NCBI RefSeq assembly: GCF_018224615.1
Contig: NZ_JAGTUK010000004.1
Coordinates: forward strand, 170,784 to 234,783
Direction: 5' to 3'
DNA length: 64,000 nt
Source: Microbacterium paraoxydans
Lineage (GTDB): Bacteria; Actinomycetota; Actinomycetes; Actinomycetales; Microbacteriaceae
Under the pieces are notes generated by a model that saw only the letters and a program-made list of their open reading frames with translations, ran no database searches and was not told where the DNA came from. The translations under genes were made by a program, and so were the position numbers. This document shows positions 28,936 to 37,299 of this stretch, piece by piece; position 1 is the stretch's first letter; each line of letters starts with the position of its first letter.

Positions 28936-30153
28936 ATGGTTGACGTGCTGAGACCGGCCGCCGCGCCCTCCCCCGGGACGGGCGAGATCTTCCAGATCCT
29001 CCGCGACGGGCAGGCGCGCACCAAGGCGGAGCTTGCGGCACTCACCGGGCTCGCCCGCTCCACGGTCGCCCTGCGGGTCGACGCGCTCCTCGCCGCCGGG
29101 CTCCTGCGACCGGCGGGAGAAGCGGCCTCCACCGGCGGACGCCCGCCCGCCCGCGTGGCCTTCAACCCGCGCGCAGGACTCGCGCTCGCGGTCGACCTCG
29201 GCGCCACGCACGCCACGGTCGCGGTGGCCGATCTGTCCGGCGTGATCCTCGACGCGCGCACCCGCACGATCGACATCGGCGACGGTCCGGAGAAGCTGCT
29301 CGACACGATCCTCGCCGACGGGGCCGCGCTGCTCGCCGCGACCGCCGACGGGCTGCCGCTCGTCGGCGTGGGCATCGGCGTGCCCGGCCCGGTCGAGCAC
29401 TCCACCGGACGCCCGACCAACCCCCCGATCATGCCGGGGTGGGACCGCTTCGACGTCCCCGGCTACGTGCAGCGCACGTTCGACGTGCCGGTGCTGGTCG
29501 ACAACGACGTGAACATCCTGGCGCTGGGCGAGCAGGCCACCAGCTGGCCCCGCGTGGACGACCTCATCTTCGTCAAGGTGTCCACCGGCATCGGCGCCGG
29601 CATCATCGCGGGCGGACAGCTCCAGCGCGGGGCACAGGGCTCCGCGGGCGACATGGGGCACGTGCAGGTGCCGGTGGGGGCGGGCTCCGCGCGCGAGCCC
29701 GGCGATGAGCGCGACCTGGAGGCACTGGCCAGCGGTTCCGCCCTGGCGATCGCGCTGCGCGCCGCGGGGCACGAGGTGCACAGCGCCTCCGACGTGGTCG
29801 ACCTGGTGCGCGCGGGGAACGCCGCGGCCATCGAGGCGACGCGTCAGGCCGGACGGGACGTGGGCGAGGTGCTGGCCACGGTCGTGAACCTCCTCAACCC
29901 GTCGATCATCGTGCTGGGCGGCAGCATCGCCCGCGCCGGCGAGCACCTGCTGGCCGGGGTGCGCGAGGTGGTCTACCGCCGCTCCATCCCGCTCGCCACC
30001 CAGCACCTGGCCATCGTGCAGTCGCAGGCCGGAGACCGGGCCGCGGTGCTGGGGGCGGCGATCATGGTCGCCCGCGAGGTGCTCTCCCCCGCGAGCGTCG
30101 ACCGCTACGTCGCGGCGAAGGGATCGAAGTCGGCCGACAGCGCGCCGACCTGA
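28936..30153 (+). CDS. ROK family transcriptional regulator (NagC/XylR-like)
   Basis: A 405-residue repressor. An N-terminal winged helix-turn-helix covers about residues 15-70 (IFQILRDGQARTKAELAALTGLARSTVALRVDALLAAGLL), followed by GGRPPARVAFNP. The ROK sugar-binding domain follows with AVDLGATHATVAV, VGIGVPGPVEH, VPVLVDNDVNILALGEQ and the GIGAGIIAGGQLQRG segment. The usual ROK zinc-site cysteines are not evident. Such proteins bind DNA until a sugar or sugar phosphate binds. ATG 28936 was chosen because TTTACT lies six bases upstream and the DNA-binding domain starts shortly after; longer in-frame readings run antisense through the neighbouring oxidoreductase. Its last 49 bases overlap the end of the convergent gene at 30105. 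Confidence 0.88.
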   Translation: MVDVLRPAAAPSPGTGEIFQILRDGQARTKAELAALTGLARSTVALRVDALLAAGLLRPAGEAASTGGRPPARVAFNPRAGLALAVDLGATHATVAVADLSGVILDARTRTIDIGDGPEKLLDTILADGAALLAATADGLPLVGVGIGVPGPVEHSTGRPTNPPIMPGWDRFDVPGYVQRTFDVPVLVDNDVNILALGEQATSWPRVDDLIFVKVSTGIGAGIIAGGQLQRGAQGSAGDMGHVQVPVGAGSAREPGDERDLEALASGSALAIALRAAGHEVHSASDVVDLVRAGNAAAIEATRQAGRDVGEVLATVVNLLNPSIIVLGGSIARAGEHLLAGVREVVYRRSIPLATQHLAIVQSQAGDRAAVLGAAIMVAREVLSPASVDRYVAAKGSKSADSAPT

Positions 30154-31241
30154 GCCAGCGTGCTCTCGACCTCGACGAAGCGGCGCTGTTCCGCGGCCTC
30201 CTCGATCGACAGCAGCGTGTCGAGCACGTGGTAGGCGAACTCGCCCGTCGCGACGTGCGGACGGTCGTCGGCGATCGAGCGCACCATGTCGAGCAGCCCG
30301 ATGCCGCGCCCGGCGAGCACGCCCTCCTGCTCCACGTCCACGATCTCCTGCTCGACGGGCTCGGGCGGCACGAAGTGGCGCGCAAGCGGACGGGTGATCG
30401 TGATCGGTCCGCCGAAGGTGTTGGGGTCGGGGATGGTGATGGTGCCCTCGGTGCCGGTGATCTCGACGATCCCCTGCCGCACCAGGGGCGAGTCGGTGCT
30501 GTAGAGGCTCTGCGCCTGCCCCCCGCCCTCGAAGTCGAGCAGCACGCTCACGGTCGACGGGATCTCGACCGGGAACTCCTGCCCGGCGAGTTCGCCGACC
30601 TGCACCCTCCGCGTCGGCGCGCCCTGCAGCCCGAGCGCCGCGACGGCCGCCACCGGGCCGAACACGTGCACGAGGGTCGAGACGTAGTACGGGCCCATGT
30701 CGAGCAGCGGTCCCGCGCCCTTGGCGTAGAGGAACGCGGGGTTGGGGTGGAAGATCTCCGGCCCCTGCCACTGGAACGTCGTCTGCCCGAAGAGCGGCCG
30801 GCCGATGTCTCCGCGGGCGATCGCGCGCTTCGCGGTCTGCACACCGGGGCCGAGCACGGTGTCGGGTGCCGCGCCGACGCGAAGCCCCGCGGCTTCGGCC
30901 GTGCGCAGGAGCCTGCTCGCCTCCTCGCGGCTCACGCCGAGGGGCTTCTCCGTCCACACGTGCTTGCCGGCGCCGAGGATCGCCTCGGACACCGCGACGT
31001 GCGCGGCCGGGATCGTGAGGTTGACCACCACCGCGATGTCGGGGTCGTCGAGCACCACGTCCACGCCGCCCGCCCGCGGGACCCCGTAGGCCTCGGCCTG
31101 GGCGCGGGCGCGATCCGGGAGGAGGTCGCCGATCGCGAGCACCCGCACGTCGGGGAACCGCGTGAGGTTCTGCAGGTACTGGTCGCTGATGTTGCCCGCG
31201 CCGATGATGCCGACGCCGACCGGGCCGCCGCCGCGCGCCAT
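30105..31241 (-). CDS. Gfo/Idh/MocA family oxidoreductase
   Basis: A 378-residue dehydrogenase. The nucleotide-binding loop VGIIGAGNISDQYLQNLTRF and EKPLGVSREEA are clear, and DMGPYYVSTLVHVFGPV is the catalytic-domain segment used by family members acting on sugars (Asp, Tyr-Tyr). It is coupled to the upstream TIM-barrel gene by a one-base stop-start overlap (TGATG). The end overlaps the convergent ROK gene by 49 bases, so the two mRNAs would be antisense there. Together with 31241..32047 it forms a two-gene catabolic unit beside the ROK-linked operon. Confidence 0.87.
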   Translation of the reverse strand: MARGGGPVGVGIIGAGNISDQYLQNLTRFPDVRVLAIGDLLPDRARAQAEAYGVPRAGGVDVVLDDPDIAVVVNLTIPAAHVAVSEAILGAGKHVWTEKPLGVSREEASRLLRTAEAAGLRVGAAPDTVLGPGVQTAKRAIARGDIGRPLFGQTTFQWQGPEIFHPNPAFLYAKGAGPLLDMGPYYVSTLVHVFGPVAAVAALGLQGAPTRRVQVGELAGQEFPVEIPSTVSVLLDFEGGGQAQSLYSTDSPLVRQGIVEITGTEGTITIPDPNTFGGPITITRPLARHFVPPEPVEQEIVDVEQEGVLAGRGIGLLDMVRSIADDRPHVATGEFAYHVLDTLLSIEEAAEQRRFVEVESTLAQVGALSADFDPFAAT

Positions 31242-32047
31242 CAGCCCGCGACCTTCGCGTCGAGGAACTCGCGGCTGCGCTCGATCGCGTCGAACAGGTC
31301 GCCGTCGTAGTGGTCGAACTCCACGATCGCGAGCTCGAGCGCGGGGGCCGCCTCGATGGCTGCCACGAGCGGGACCGTGCCGTCGCCCGCGGGCACCTGG
31401 TCGGCGGGCGGGTAGGCGTCGAGCAGCGCGGGGTCGAGCGTGCCGTCCTTGGCGTGCACCGCGATCACACGGTCGCCCAGGCGCTCCAGCAGGGCGACCG
31501 GGTCCACGCCTCCGCGTGCCACCCAGTACAGGTCCACCTCCAGCACCACGCGCTCGTCGAGCAGCCCCGCGAGCACCTCCAGCCCGGTCACGCCGTCGAA
31601 CTCGGCCTCGAGCTCGTGCGCGTGATTGTGGTAGCCGACGCGCACGCCCAGGGCGGCGCCAACCTCTGCCGCGGCGTTCAGCAACCGTGCGGTCTCGGCG
31701 ATCTGCTCCACCGATTCCCAGCGCGAGGGCTCGGTGTAGGGGTCGATCACGGTGTGCATGCCGAGCGTCGTGGCGGCCGCGAACACCTCGGCAGGTGCGG
31801 GCACGGGCAGGGTGGTGCCGCTGCCGTCGGGGTTGACGAACGACTCCGAGGCGAGGAACGCGTGGCCGGAGGGCGCGGACAGCCCGGCGGCGGCGAGCGC
31901 GGCGGCCATCGCATCGGCGCGCCGCACGAAGTCGTACGGCTCGACGGCCGTGAACCCCCGGGCGGCGACGGCGGCGAGGGTGCCGTCGAGGTCGGACTCC
32001 AGCTGCTCGCGGATGGTGAACAGCTGCAGGGACGTCTGGATCGTCAT
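31241..32047 (-). CDS. Xylose-isomerase-like TIM-barrel protein (sugar phosphate isomerase/epimerase family)
   Basis: A 268-residue metal-dependent TIM-barrel protein. Motifs: RVGYHNHAHELEAEFDG (His/Glu), VLEVDLYWVARGGVDP (Asp), IAVHAKDGTLDPA (His/Asp) and IVEFDHYDGD near the C-terminus, all typical of small sugar isomerase/epimerases paired with Gfo/Idh/MocA enzymes. GAGGAG eight bases before ATG 32047 fixes the start; the earlier in-frame Met codons do not have such a site. It leads a two-gene operon divergent from the TetR gene. Confidence 0.86.
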   Translation of the reverse strand: MTIQTSLQLFTIREQLESDLDGTLAAVAARGFTAVEPYDFVRRADAMAAALAAAGLSAPSGHAFLASESFVNPDGSGTTLPVPAPAEVFAAATTLGMHTVIDPYTEPSRWESVEQIAETARLLNAAAEVGAALGVRVGYHNHAHELEAEFDGVTGLEVLAGLLDERVVLEVDLYWVARGGVDPVALLERLGDRVIAVHAKDGTLDPALLDAYPPADQVPAGDGTVPLVAAIEAAPALELAIVEFDHYDGDLFDAIERSREFLDAKVAG

Positions 32048-32151
32048 CGGTCGTGCTCCTCGGGTCATCGGTGACTCGCGGGTGATCCCGCGCTGGCACG
32101 CTATCACCGAATACCTCCGCGTGGAAGTTTTTATCGCACTAGACTCGACGC
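32048..32151. promoter_or_regulatory. Divergent region between the TIM-barrel gene and the TetR gene
   Basis: TAGACT (32140-32145) lies six bases before the tetR ATG at 32152. An imperfect inverted repeat ACCTCCGCGTGGAAGT (32113-32128) and an AT-rich TTTTTAT stretch just after it are candidates for TetR autoregulation. GAGGAG for the minus-strand gene lies at its left edge. Confidence 0.4.
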
Positions 32152-32802
32152 ATGCCCCCCGCTGCCGCCGCCGAGCCGGAGCGCCCCCGCGCGCGCGGCG
32201 CCTACGCCAAGGGCATCGCGCGCCGCCAGGAGATCCTGGATCGCGCGATCGAGGTGTTCGCGACGCGCGGCGCCGACCGCACGAGCCTGCGCGCCATCGC
32301 CAGGGAGGTGGGAGTCACCCACGCCGCCCTGACGCACTACTTCGGGTCGCTGGAGGAGCTCCTGGTCGCGGTCTACCGTGAGAGCAACGCCCCCGGCCGG
32401 CACCCCGAGGCCCCCGACGACGCCACGCCCGTGGAGAGCATGATCCTGTCGGCCAGGGTCAACCGCGAGGTGCCGGGGCTCGTGCAGCTGTACTCCACCC
32501 TGGTGGCCTCCGCGCTCGAGGACGGCCACCCCGCGGCCCGGGAGTTCGCCACCGACCGGTTCGCACGACTGCGGGCGAGCATCGCGGCCACGGTGCGGCA
32601 GCAACAGGGCGAGGGACGCATGCGCGACGACGTGGAGCCCGAGGCGGTCGCCGCGCTGGTCATCGCCGCATCGGACGGCCTGCAGACCCAGTGGCTGCTC
32701 GACCCCTCCGCCCCGCAGCACGAGGCCCTGACCCTGCTCGACCGTCTGCTGCGGCCCGCGCCCGGCACCCAGCCCCCACGATCCGAGGAGAACCCCGCAT
32801 GA
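32152..32802 (+). CDS. TetR/AcrR family transcriptional regulator
   Basis: A 216-residue regulator. The N-terminal helix-turn-helix spans about residues 22-68: RRQEILDRAIEVFATRGADRTSLRAIAREVGV and ALTHYFGSLEELLVAVYRE. The C-terminal ligand domain is helical and unassigned. The mRNA is probably leaderless (TAGACT box, six bases). It is coupled by ATGA overlap to the epimerase gene downstream and may also control the divergent TIM-barrel/oxidoreductase pair. Ligand unknown. Confidence 0.87.
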   Translation: MPPAAAAEPERPRARGAYAKGIARRQEILDRAIEVFATRGADRTSLRAIAREVGVTHAALTHYFGSLEELLVAVYRESNAPGRHPEAPDDATPVESMILSARVNREVPGLVQLYSTLVASALEDGHPAAREFATDRFARLRASIAATVRQQQGEGRMRDDVEPEAVAALVIAASDGLQTQWLLDPSAPQHEALTLLDRLLRPAPGTQPPRSEENPA

Positions 32803-33785
32803 GCACAGGTCGAGTCGTGGTGGGCGGGTCCACCGGATTCATGGGCCGGCACCTCACCGAACGCCTGCGTGCGCAGGGGCGCGAGGTCGTCACGATCTCG
32901 CGGTCGGGCGCCGACCTCGACTGGACGGATCAGGCGGGAATCGATGCCGCGGTGGAGGGTTCCACACTCGTGCTGGGTCTCGCCGGCAAGAGCGTGAACT
33001 GCCGCTACACGCCGCGCAACCGCGCCGAGATCTTCCGCTCCCGGCTCGACACCACGGCCGCACTGCGCACCGCGATCGCCCGCGCATCCGCGCCGCCCGC
33101 GCTCTGGATCAACTCGTCCACCGCCACCATCTACCGCCACGCGGACGACCGGCCGATGACGGAGTCCTCGGGCGAGCTCGGCAGGGGGTTCTCGGTCGAG
33201 GTCGCCAAGGCGTGGGAGCGGGAGCTGTTCGCGGGCGAGCTCCCCGGCACGCGCCGCGTGGCGCTGCGCAGCGCGATCGTGCTGGGCGACGGCGGAGTGC
33301 TGGGGCCACTACGCACCCTCGCGCGGCTGGGCCTGGGTGGTCCGCAGTACGACGGGCGCTGGCCGGTGAGCCGGGCCCGTCGGGAGGCCGGCACGGCGCA
33401 TGCGTTCGGCACGCGCCGCGGTCGTCAGCGGTTCAGCTGGATCCACCTCGACGACGTGGCGCGGATCGTGGAGTTCCTGGAGCAGACGCCGGCGCTGGAG
33501 GGACCGGTCAACGCCGCGTCGCCGAACCCCGTCGACAACGTCGCCTTCATGGCCGCGATCCGACGGGCGCTGGGGGTGCGCTTCGGCCCGCCGACGCCGC
33601 GGTGGATGCTGGAGCTGGGCGCGATCGGCATCCGCACCGAGACCGAGCTCGTCCTGAAGAGCCGGTGGGTGCTGCCGGAGAAGCTCCTCGCTGCGGGCTT
33701 CACGTTCCAGCACCCCGATCTCGACGAGGCACTGCAGTCGTCCTTCGCCGCGATGGACGACAGCGCCCACGCCGCCGCCGCCTGA
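32799..33785 (+). CDS. TIGR01777-type NAD-dependent epimerase/dehydratase (DUF1731 protein)
   Basis: A 328-residue extended SDR-fold protein. The glycine-rich loop VVVGGSTGFMGRHLTERLRAQG, LVLGLAGKSVNCRYTPRNRAEI (a signature of the TIGR01777 group), SSTATIYRH (replacing the usual Tyr-x-x-x-Lys active site) and the C-terminal DUF1731 segment (RFGPPTPRWMLELGA and LKSRWVLPEKLLAAGF) are all present. The group is widespread and has no assigned reaction; relatives are cell-division inhibitor SulA-like in old annotations. ATG 32799 overlaps the tetR stop. Confidence 0.87.
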   Translation: MSTGRVVVGGSTGFMGRHLTERLRAQGREVVTISRSGADLDWTDQAGIDAAVEGSTLVLGLAGKSVNCRYTPRNRAEIFRSRLDTTAALRTAIARASAPPALWINSSTATIYRHADDRPMTESSGELGRGFSVEVAKAWERELFAGELPGTRRVALRSAIVLGDGGVLGPLRTLARLGLGGPQYDGRWPVSRARREAGTAHAFGTRRGRQRFSWIHLDDVARIVEFLEQTPALEGPVNAASPNPVDNVAFMAAIRRALGVRFGPPTPRWMLELGAIGIRTETELVLKSRWVLPEKLLAAGFTFQHPDLDEALQSSFAAMDDSAHAAAA

Positions 33786-33799
33786 CCCGGCCCCGAGCG

Positions 33800-34603
33800 T
33801 CAGCCCCAGGTCGCGGACTCGGGGTCGACGCCGTGGCGTCGCGCCTCCGCCTCGATGCTGCGACGGAACCACGCCGCCAGCCCCGGACGGATGCCGTCGT
33901 AGTGCGCCGTGTAGCCGGGGTCGGTGGTGAACAGCCGCCCGAGAACCACCTGCATCTGCCGGCTCAGGGGGAAGTACGCCGAGAACACCGCGCGGTGCCG
34001 GGCGACGAGCGCATCGGCCTCCGGTTGTCCCGGGGCGACGCCGTGGTCGATCGCGGCTCCGAGCTCCGCCTCGAACGCCCGCATCGTGTCCGCGATCTCC
34101 TGCCAGTCCTCCGGCGTCCGCGTGGCGGAGCGTTCTGCGTACTGCTGCCACTGCACCGTGTCCCCCCACTTCCGCCGCGCGTCGCGTGTCCACTCCGGGT
34201 TCCAGTCGGCCCCGAACGCCGCACGCTGCTCCGTCTCGCTCAGGAGCAGTCCGCGCTCGTGCGCCGCGGCCATCCGTTCCAGATCGTCCTGAAGCGCGGT
34301 CAGGTGCGCGATCCGTTCCGCGAGCTGCGTCTGCTGGGCGCGCAGGGAGGTGACGATGTCGACGTCCGGATCGTCCAGGAGGCGGCCGATCGCGTCAAGG
34401 TCGAGGCCGAGCTCCCGATACACCACGATGCGTCGCAGGCGCTCGAGGTCGGACGCGGTGTACAACCGGTAGCCCGAGTCCGATCGGGCGGACGGCCGGA
34501 TCAGGCCGATGGCGTCCCAGTGGTGCAGCGCGCGCACGGTCACGCCCGCGAGGGCCGCGGCCCGACCGACGGTCAGGTCCGCGGCCCCGGAGTCATCGGG
34601 CAT
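33800..34603 (-). CDS. MerR family transcriptional regulator with TipAS antibiotic-recognition domain
   Basis: A 267-residue regulator. The N-terminal MerR helix-turn-helix reads LTVGRAAALAGVTVRALHHWDAIGLIRPSARSDSGYRLY. A long coiled-coil dimerisation helix follows (about residues 60-115: RAQQTQLAERIAHLTALQDDLERM). The C-terminal half is a TipAS domain (globin-like fold; AFEAELGAAIDHGVAPGQPEADALVARHRAVFSAYFPLS), which in TipAL/TipAS binds thiopeptide antibiotics. ATG 34603 overlaps the end of the VOC gene by 11 bases. In Streptomyces TipA controls multidrug resistance; the target here may be its own operon with the VOC protein, whose fold is also used in drug resistance. Confidence 0.85.
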   Translation of the reverse strand: MPDDSGAADLTVGRAAALAGVTVRALHHWDAIGLIRPSARSDSGYRLYTASDLERLRRIVVYRELGLDLDAIGRLLDDPDVDIVTSLRAQQTQLAERIAHLTALQDDLERMAAAHERGLLLSETEQRAAFGADWNPEWTRDARRKWGDTVQWQQYAERSATRTPEDWQEIADTMRAFEAELGAAIDHGVAPGQPEADALVARHRAVFSAYFPLSRQMQVVLGRLFTTDPGYTAHYDGIRPGLAAWFRRSIEAEARRHGVDPESATWG

Positions 34604-35132
34604 CGGCGCTCCCGCCGTCCGGGCCGTCCTCGGGTGCACGAATCCCCATCTCGGCCAGGTTCGCAGCTTCCACGCTCGACGGGTCGTAGGGCTTCGCCGC
34701 GGTGAACACGACCCGCACGTTCTCCGGGGTCACCACCTCCACGTCCCGGGTGTTCCACGGCGTGTCGATCGGTTCGCTCACGGCCTCCGGCGCCAGCGCG
34801 CGGCAGGCCGCGACCAGGGGCTCGATCTGGTTCAGCACGCACGCGAAGCTCAGGCGCAGGCCGCTCACCGCCTCGGGAGCGACGTCCGTGGGAACGAGCA
34901 GCACGTCCTGGAACGCCCAGCGCCGCAGGTGCACGATCTGCCCCGGCACGCTGAACAGGGTGAAGAACCCCAGGCCCCGCTCCCAGAACTCGACGGAGGC
35001 GTCGAGGTCGGTCGTGGGAATCGTGACGAAGGCGGGCATCCCGTAGATGCCGCGGAAGAGCTCGGGAGCGACCGCGTCGGGTCCGGGGGTCGGCACGGGG
35101 CTCAGCTCGAAAGCGTTGTAGTGATCAGTCAT
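34593..35132 (-). CDS. VOC (glyoxalase/bleomycin-resistance fold) family protein
   Basis: A 179-residue protein with a VOC domain in the first 140 residues: FVTIPTTDLDASVEFWERGLGFFTLF, the usual beta-alpha-beta start, then VEVVTPENVRVVFTAAKPYD at the end. The metal-binding His/Glu set is incomplete, so a binding rather than catalytic role is possible. The C-terminal 25 residues are acidic and disordered. GATCGT (35139-35144) sits six bases before the ATG, a possible leaderless start. It is translated with the MerR/TipAS regulator gene downstream, so it may be under that regulator. Confidence 0.72.
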   Translation of the reverse strand: MTDHYNAFELSPVPTPGPDAVAPELFRGIYGMPAFVTIPTTDLDASVEFWERGLGFFTLFSVPGQIVHLRRWAFQDVLLVPTDVAPEAVSGLRLSFACVLNQIEPLVAACRALAPEAVSEPIDTPWNTRDVEVVTPENVRVVFTAAKPYDPSSVEAANLAEMGIRAPEDGPDGGSADAR

Positions 35133-35199
35133 GACTCCACGATCGGGCCTGACGCGGCGTGAGGGTCAAGCCCGGCCCCCGTGCGCGCTTCCCGTGGAC

Positions 35200-35583
35200 T
35201 CAGGCGCCGGCGCCCGGGGCGTCACCCTGCTCGCGCCGGCGCTTCTCGAGTTCTTCCCGCAGCCGCCACTCCTCGATCTCGCGGTCGAGGTCGGCGATCT
35301 GCTGCTCCGTGGTGCGGGTGTCGACGGGTCGAGCGGGCGAGGGCGCCACGGTCGGCGCCGCGGGGCGGTCGACCCGGCGCATGCGCGGGATCGGAACGCC
35401 GCCCTCGCCGTACTCCCGCCCGAGCGCGAACCACAGCAGGCTTCCCACCAGGGGCAGCAGGATCACGATGATCAGCCACACCATCTTGGGCAGGTGCTTC
35501 ACCTGCGCGTCGTCGCGCGTGATGATGTCGATCAGCGCACCGATCATCAGCGCGATGATCAACAGCGAGAACAGGAACGGCAT
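35200..35583 (-). CDS. Small membrane protein with PLDc_N (phospholipase D nuclease N-terminal-like) domain
   Basis: A 127-residue protein with two membrane helices (FLFSLLIIALMIGALIDIITR and VWLIIVILLPLVGSLLWFALG) that make up the PLDc_N domain. A long charged cytoplasmic tail (about residues 60-127) follows, with an Arg/Glu-rich helix near the end (EIEEWRLREELEKRRREQ) likely to form a coiled coil. In actinobacteria such proteins are common and uncharacterised. TACCCT (35590-35595) is six bases before the ATG, so the start is well supported as leaderless. Confidence 0.82.
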   Translation of the reverse strand: MPFLFSLLIIALMIGALIDIITRDDAQVKHLPKMVWLIIVILLPLVGSLLWFALGREYGEGGVPIPRMRRVDRPAAPTVAPSPARPVDTRTTEQQIADLDREIEEWRLREELEKRRREQGDAPGAGA

Positions 35584-35624
35584 AGGTTCAGGGTAGACGA
35601 CGCGCCATGCGGCGGCGCGAGCCC

Positions 35625-36554
35625 CTAGGGCAGGAGGTGCCCGGCGGCGCGGAACAGCTCGTACCACTCGGGCCGGGCGAGCACCACGTCGGCGCCCGCC
35701 GCGGCGTCGCGCACGCGCTCGGGCGTGGTGGTACCGAGCACGACCTGCATCCCCGCGGGGTGCCGGGTGATCCACGCGGTCGCGATCGCGATGGGCTCGA
35801 CGCCGTGATGGGCAGCGAGCCGGTCGATCACGGCGTTCAGCTCGGGGTAGGCAGCGCTGCCGAGGAAGACACCGGCGTCCGTGCCGCTCTGGAACGGCGA
35901 CCACGCCTGCACGGTGATGCCGTTGATGCGGCAGTAGTCCACGATGCCGCCACCGTCGCGCACGATGCTCTGGTCGTGGCCGCCGATGTTCGCGGCGACC
36001 GGCTGGGCGATGATCGGCGCGTGCGTGAGCGACAGCTGCAGCTGATTGGCGACCAGAGGCTGGCGAACAGCCGTGCGCAGCAGCTCGATCTGCGACGGCG
36101 TGTGGTTGGAGACGCCGAACGCCCTGACCTTGCCCGAGGACTCGAGGTGGTCGAACGCCCTCGCGACCTCGTCGGGCTCGACCAGCGCATCGGGTCGGTG
36201 CAGCAGCAGCACGTCGATGCGGTCGGTGCGCAAGGCGGCGAGCGACCCCTCGACCTGCGTGACGATGTGGTCGTACGAGAAATCGAACATCCCCTGCGCC
36301 GGCACGATTCCGCACTTGGTCTGCAGGACGATCTCGTCACGCTCGGCCGGGCTGAGGGAGAGCGCCTCCGCGAAACGCGATTCGCAGCGATGCATCGTGC
36401 CGCCGTAGATGTCGGCGTGGTCGAAGAAGTCGACGCCCACCTCGCGGGCCGTGTCGTACAGCTCGCGGATGTGGGCATCGTCCTTGTCGGCGATACGCAT
36501 CATCCCGGCGACGATGGCGGGGGCGGTAGCTGTTCCGAAGGGCACGGTCTTCAT
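35625..36554 (-). CDS. Aldo/keto reductase (YdhF-like oxidoreductase)
   Basis: A 309-residue (alpha/beta)8 NAD(P)H oxidoreductase. The tetrad Asp (FFDHADIYG), Tyr (IYGGTMHRC), Lys (VLQTKCGI) and His (VLLLHRPDAL) is intact, followed by AFGVSNHTPSQIELL. The pattern with GTMHRCESRFAEAL is typical of the E. coli YdhF-like AKR group. The physiological substrate is unknown. TAGCGT (36561-36566) is six bases before ATG 36554, giving it its own leaderless promoter although it also follows a small XRE gene by 20 bases on the same strand. Confidence 0.86.
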   Translation of the reverse strand: MKTVPFGTATAPAIVAGMMRIADKDDAHIRELYDTAREVGVDFFDHADIYGGTMHRCESRFAEALSLSPAERDEIVLQTKCGIVPAQGMFDFSYDHIVTQVEGSLAALRTDRIDVLLLHRPDALVEPDEVARAFDHLESSGKVRAFGVSNHTPSQIELLRTAVRQPLVANQLQLSLTHAPIIAQPVAANIGGHDQSIVRDGGGIVDYCRINGITVQAWSPFQSGTDAGVFLGSAAYPELNAVIDRLAAHHGVEPIAIATAWITRHPAGMQVVLGTTTPERVRDAAAGADVVLARPEWYELFRAAGHLLP

Positions 36555-36574
36555 TCCGCCACGCTATCGCGCGG

Positions 36575-36805
36575 TCACGGGTCCGCGGTGGTGGAAAACG
36601 GCAGGAGATCGGTCACGGGAATGTCGAGCGCGGCCGCGATGCGGGCGAGGTCGACCATCGTGAACTCGACCCGGCCGTCCAGGAGGTCGTGCACTCGCCG
36701 TGGGGAGAGGCCAGCGAGCTCCGCGAGCTGGATGAGCGACACTCCGGCGTGGAGTCGTGCCGTTTCGACCGTGGATGCCATCAGATGTCGCAGTTCTGTC
36801 CCCAT
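36575..36805 (-). CDS. Small XRE-type helix-turn-helix protein
   Basis: A 76-residue protein that is almost entirely a Cro/CI-type DNA-binding domain: TARLHAGVSLIQLAELAGLSPRRVHDLLDG (helix-turn-helix about residues 15-45), then FTMVDLARIAAALDIPVTDLLPF. It lacks any sensor or dimerisation domain. TAGTGT (36812-36817) is six bases before the ATG. It is divergent from a second XRE-type gene and its protease partner at 36900-37695, a layout reminiscent of phage or mobile-element repressor/antirepressor pairs. Confidence 0.78.
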   Translation of the reverse strand: MGTELRHLMASTVETARLHAGVSLIQLAELAGLSPRRVHDLLDGRVEFTMVDLARIAAALDIPVTDLLPFSTTADP

Positions 36806-36899
36806 ACGCAGACACTACCCCCACACACGGACACCTCCGGCGGAAGAGTGAACCGATATGACGGCATCTTGATCTCGGAGCGCTGCTAGGGTGTGCCAG
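36806..36899. promoter_or_regulatory. Divergent promoter region between two XRE-type genes
   Basis: The minus-strand box TAGTGT (36812-36817) is six bases from ATG 36805; the plus-strand box TAGGGT (36887-36892) is seven bases from ATG 36900. CCGATATGACGG (36853-36864) lies mid-way and is slightly AT-richer than the surroundings. No clean palindrome is seen. Confidence 0.4.
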
Positions 36900-37271
36900 A
36901 TGAGGACACCGGCCGAGCAGTTCAACGACGCCGTGGGGCGGCAGATGCGCGCGGAGATCGCGGCCGCCCGGAGCAGCATCGCCGCCATGGCCCGCAGCGT
37001 CGGCATCGCGCGCAGCGCACTCGACAACTACGTCACCGGAAAGCGCGCCATCCCCGTCCCCGTGGTGTACGCGGTGTGCTCGACGCTCGGAATCGAGCCA
37101 CACGTCCTGGTCGCCAGGGCGCAGGAACGCCTCGACGCCGACGGCGCCTCGGCCGTGATCACCCCGTTGCGTCGCACCCCCGATGTCGCCGCCTCCCGCG
37201 AGAATGACCGCGAGGTCGCCTACGAGTCCGACGCACCGCACGAGGCGGACACCGACGACCTCTACGAGTGA
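36900..37271 (+). CDS. XRE-family helix-turn-helix regulator
   Basis: A 123-residue protein. An N-terminal helix-turn-helix spans about residues 18-75: IAAARSSIAAMARSVGIARSALDNYVTGKRAIPVPVVYAVCSTLGIEPHVL. The C-terminal 45 residues are acidic and probably disordered (ENDREVAYESDAPHEADTDDLYE). ATG 36900 has a TAGGGT box seven bases before it. It is followed after 28 bases by an ImmA/IrrE-type protease gene. In ICEBs1 and in Deinococcus (DdrO/IrrE) such proteases inactivate the partner XRE repressor by cleavage, so this may be a self-contained derepression switch. Confidence 0.8.
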   Translation: MRTPAEQFNDAVGRQMRAEIAAARSSIAAMARSVGIARSALDNYVTGKRAIPVPVVYAVCSTLGIEPHVLVARAQERLDADGASAVITPLRRTPDVAASRENDREVAYESDAPHEADTDDLYE

Positions 37272-37299
37272 CACCGCGAGCCGGCAGGAGGAAGAGCCC

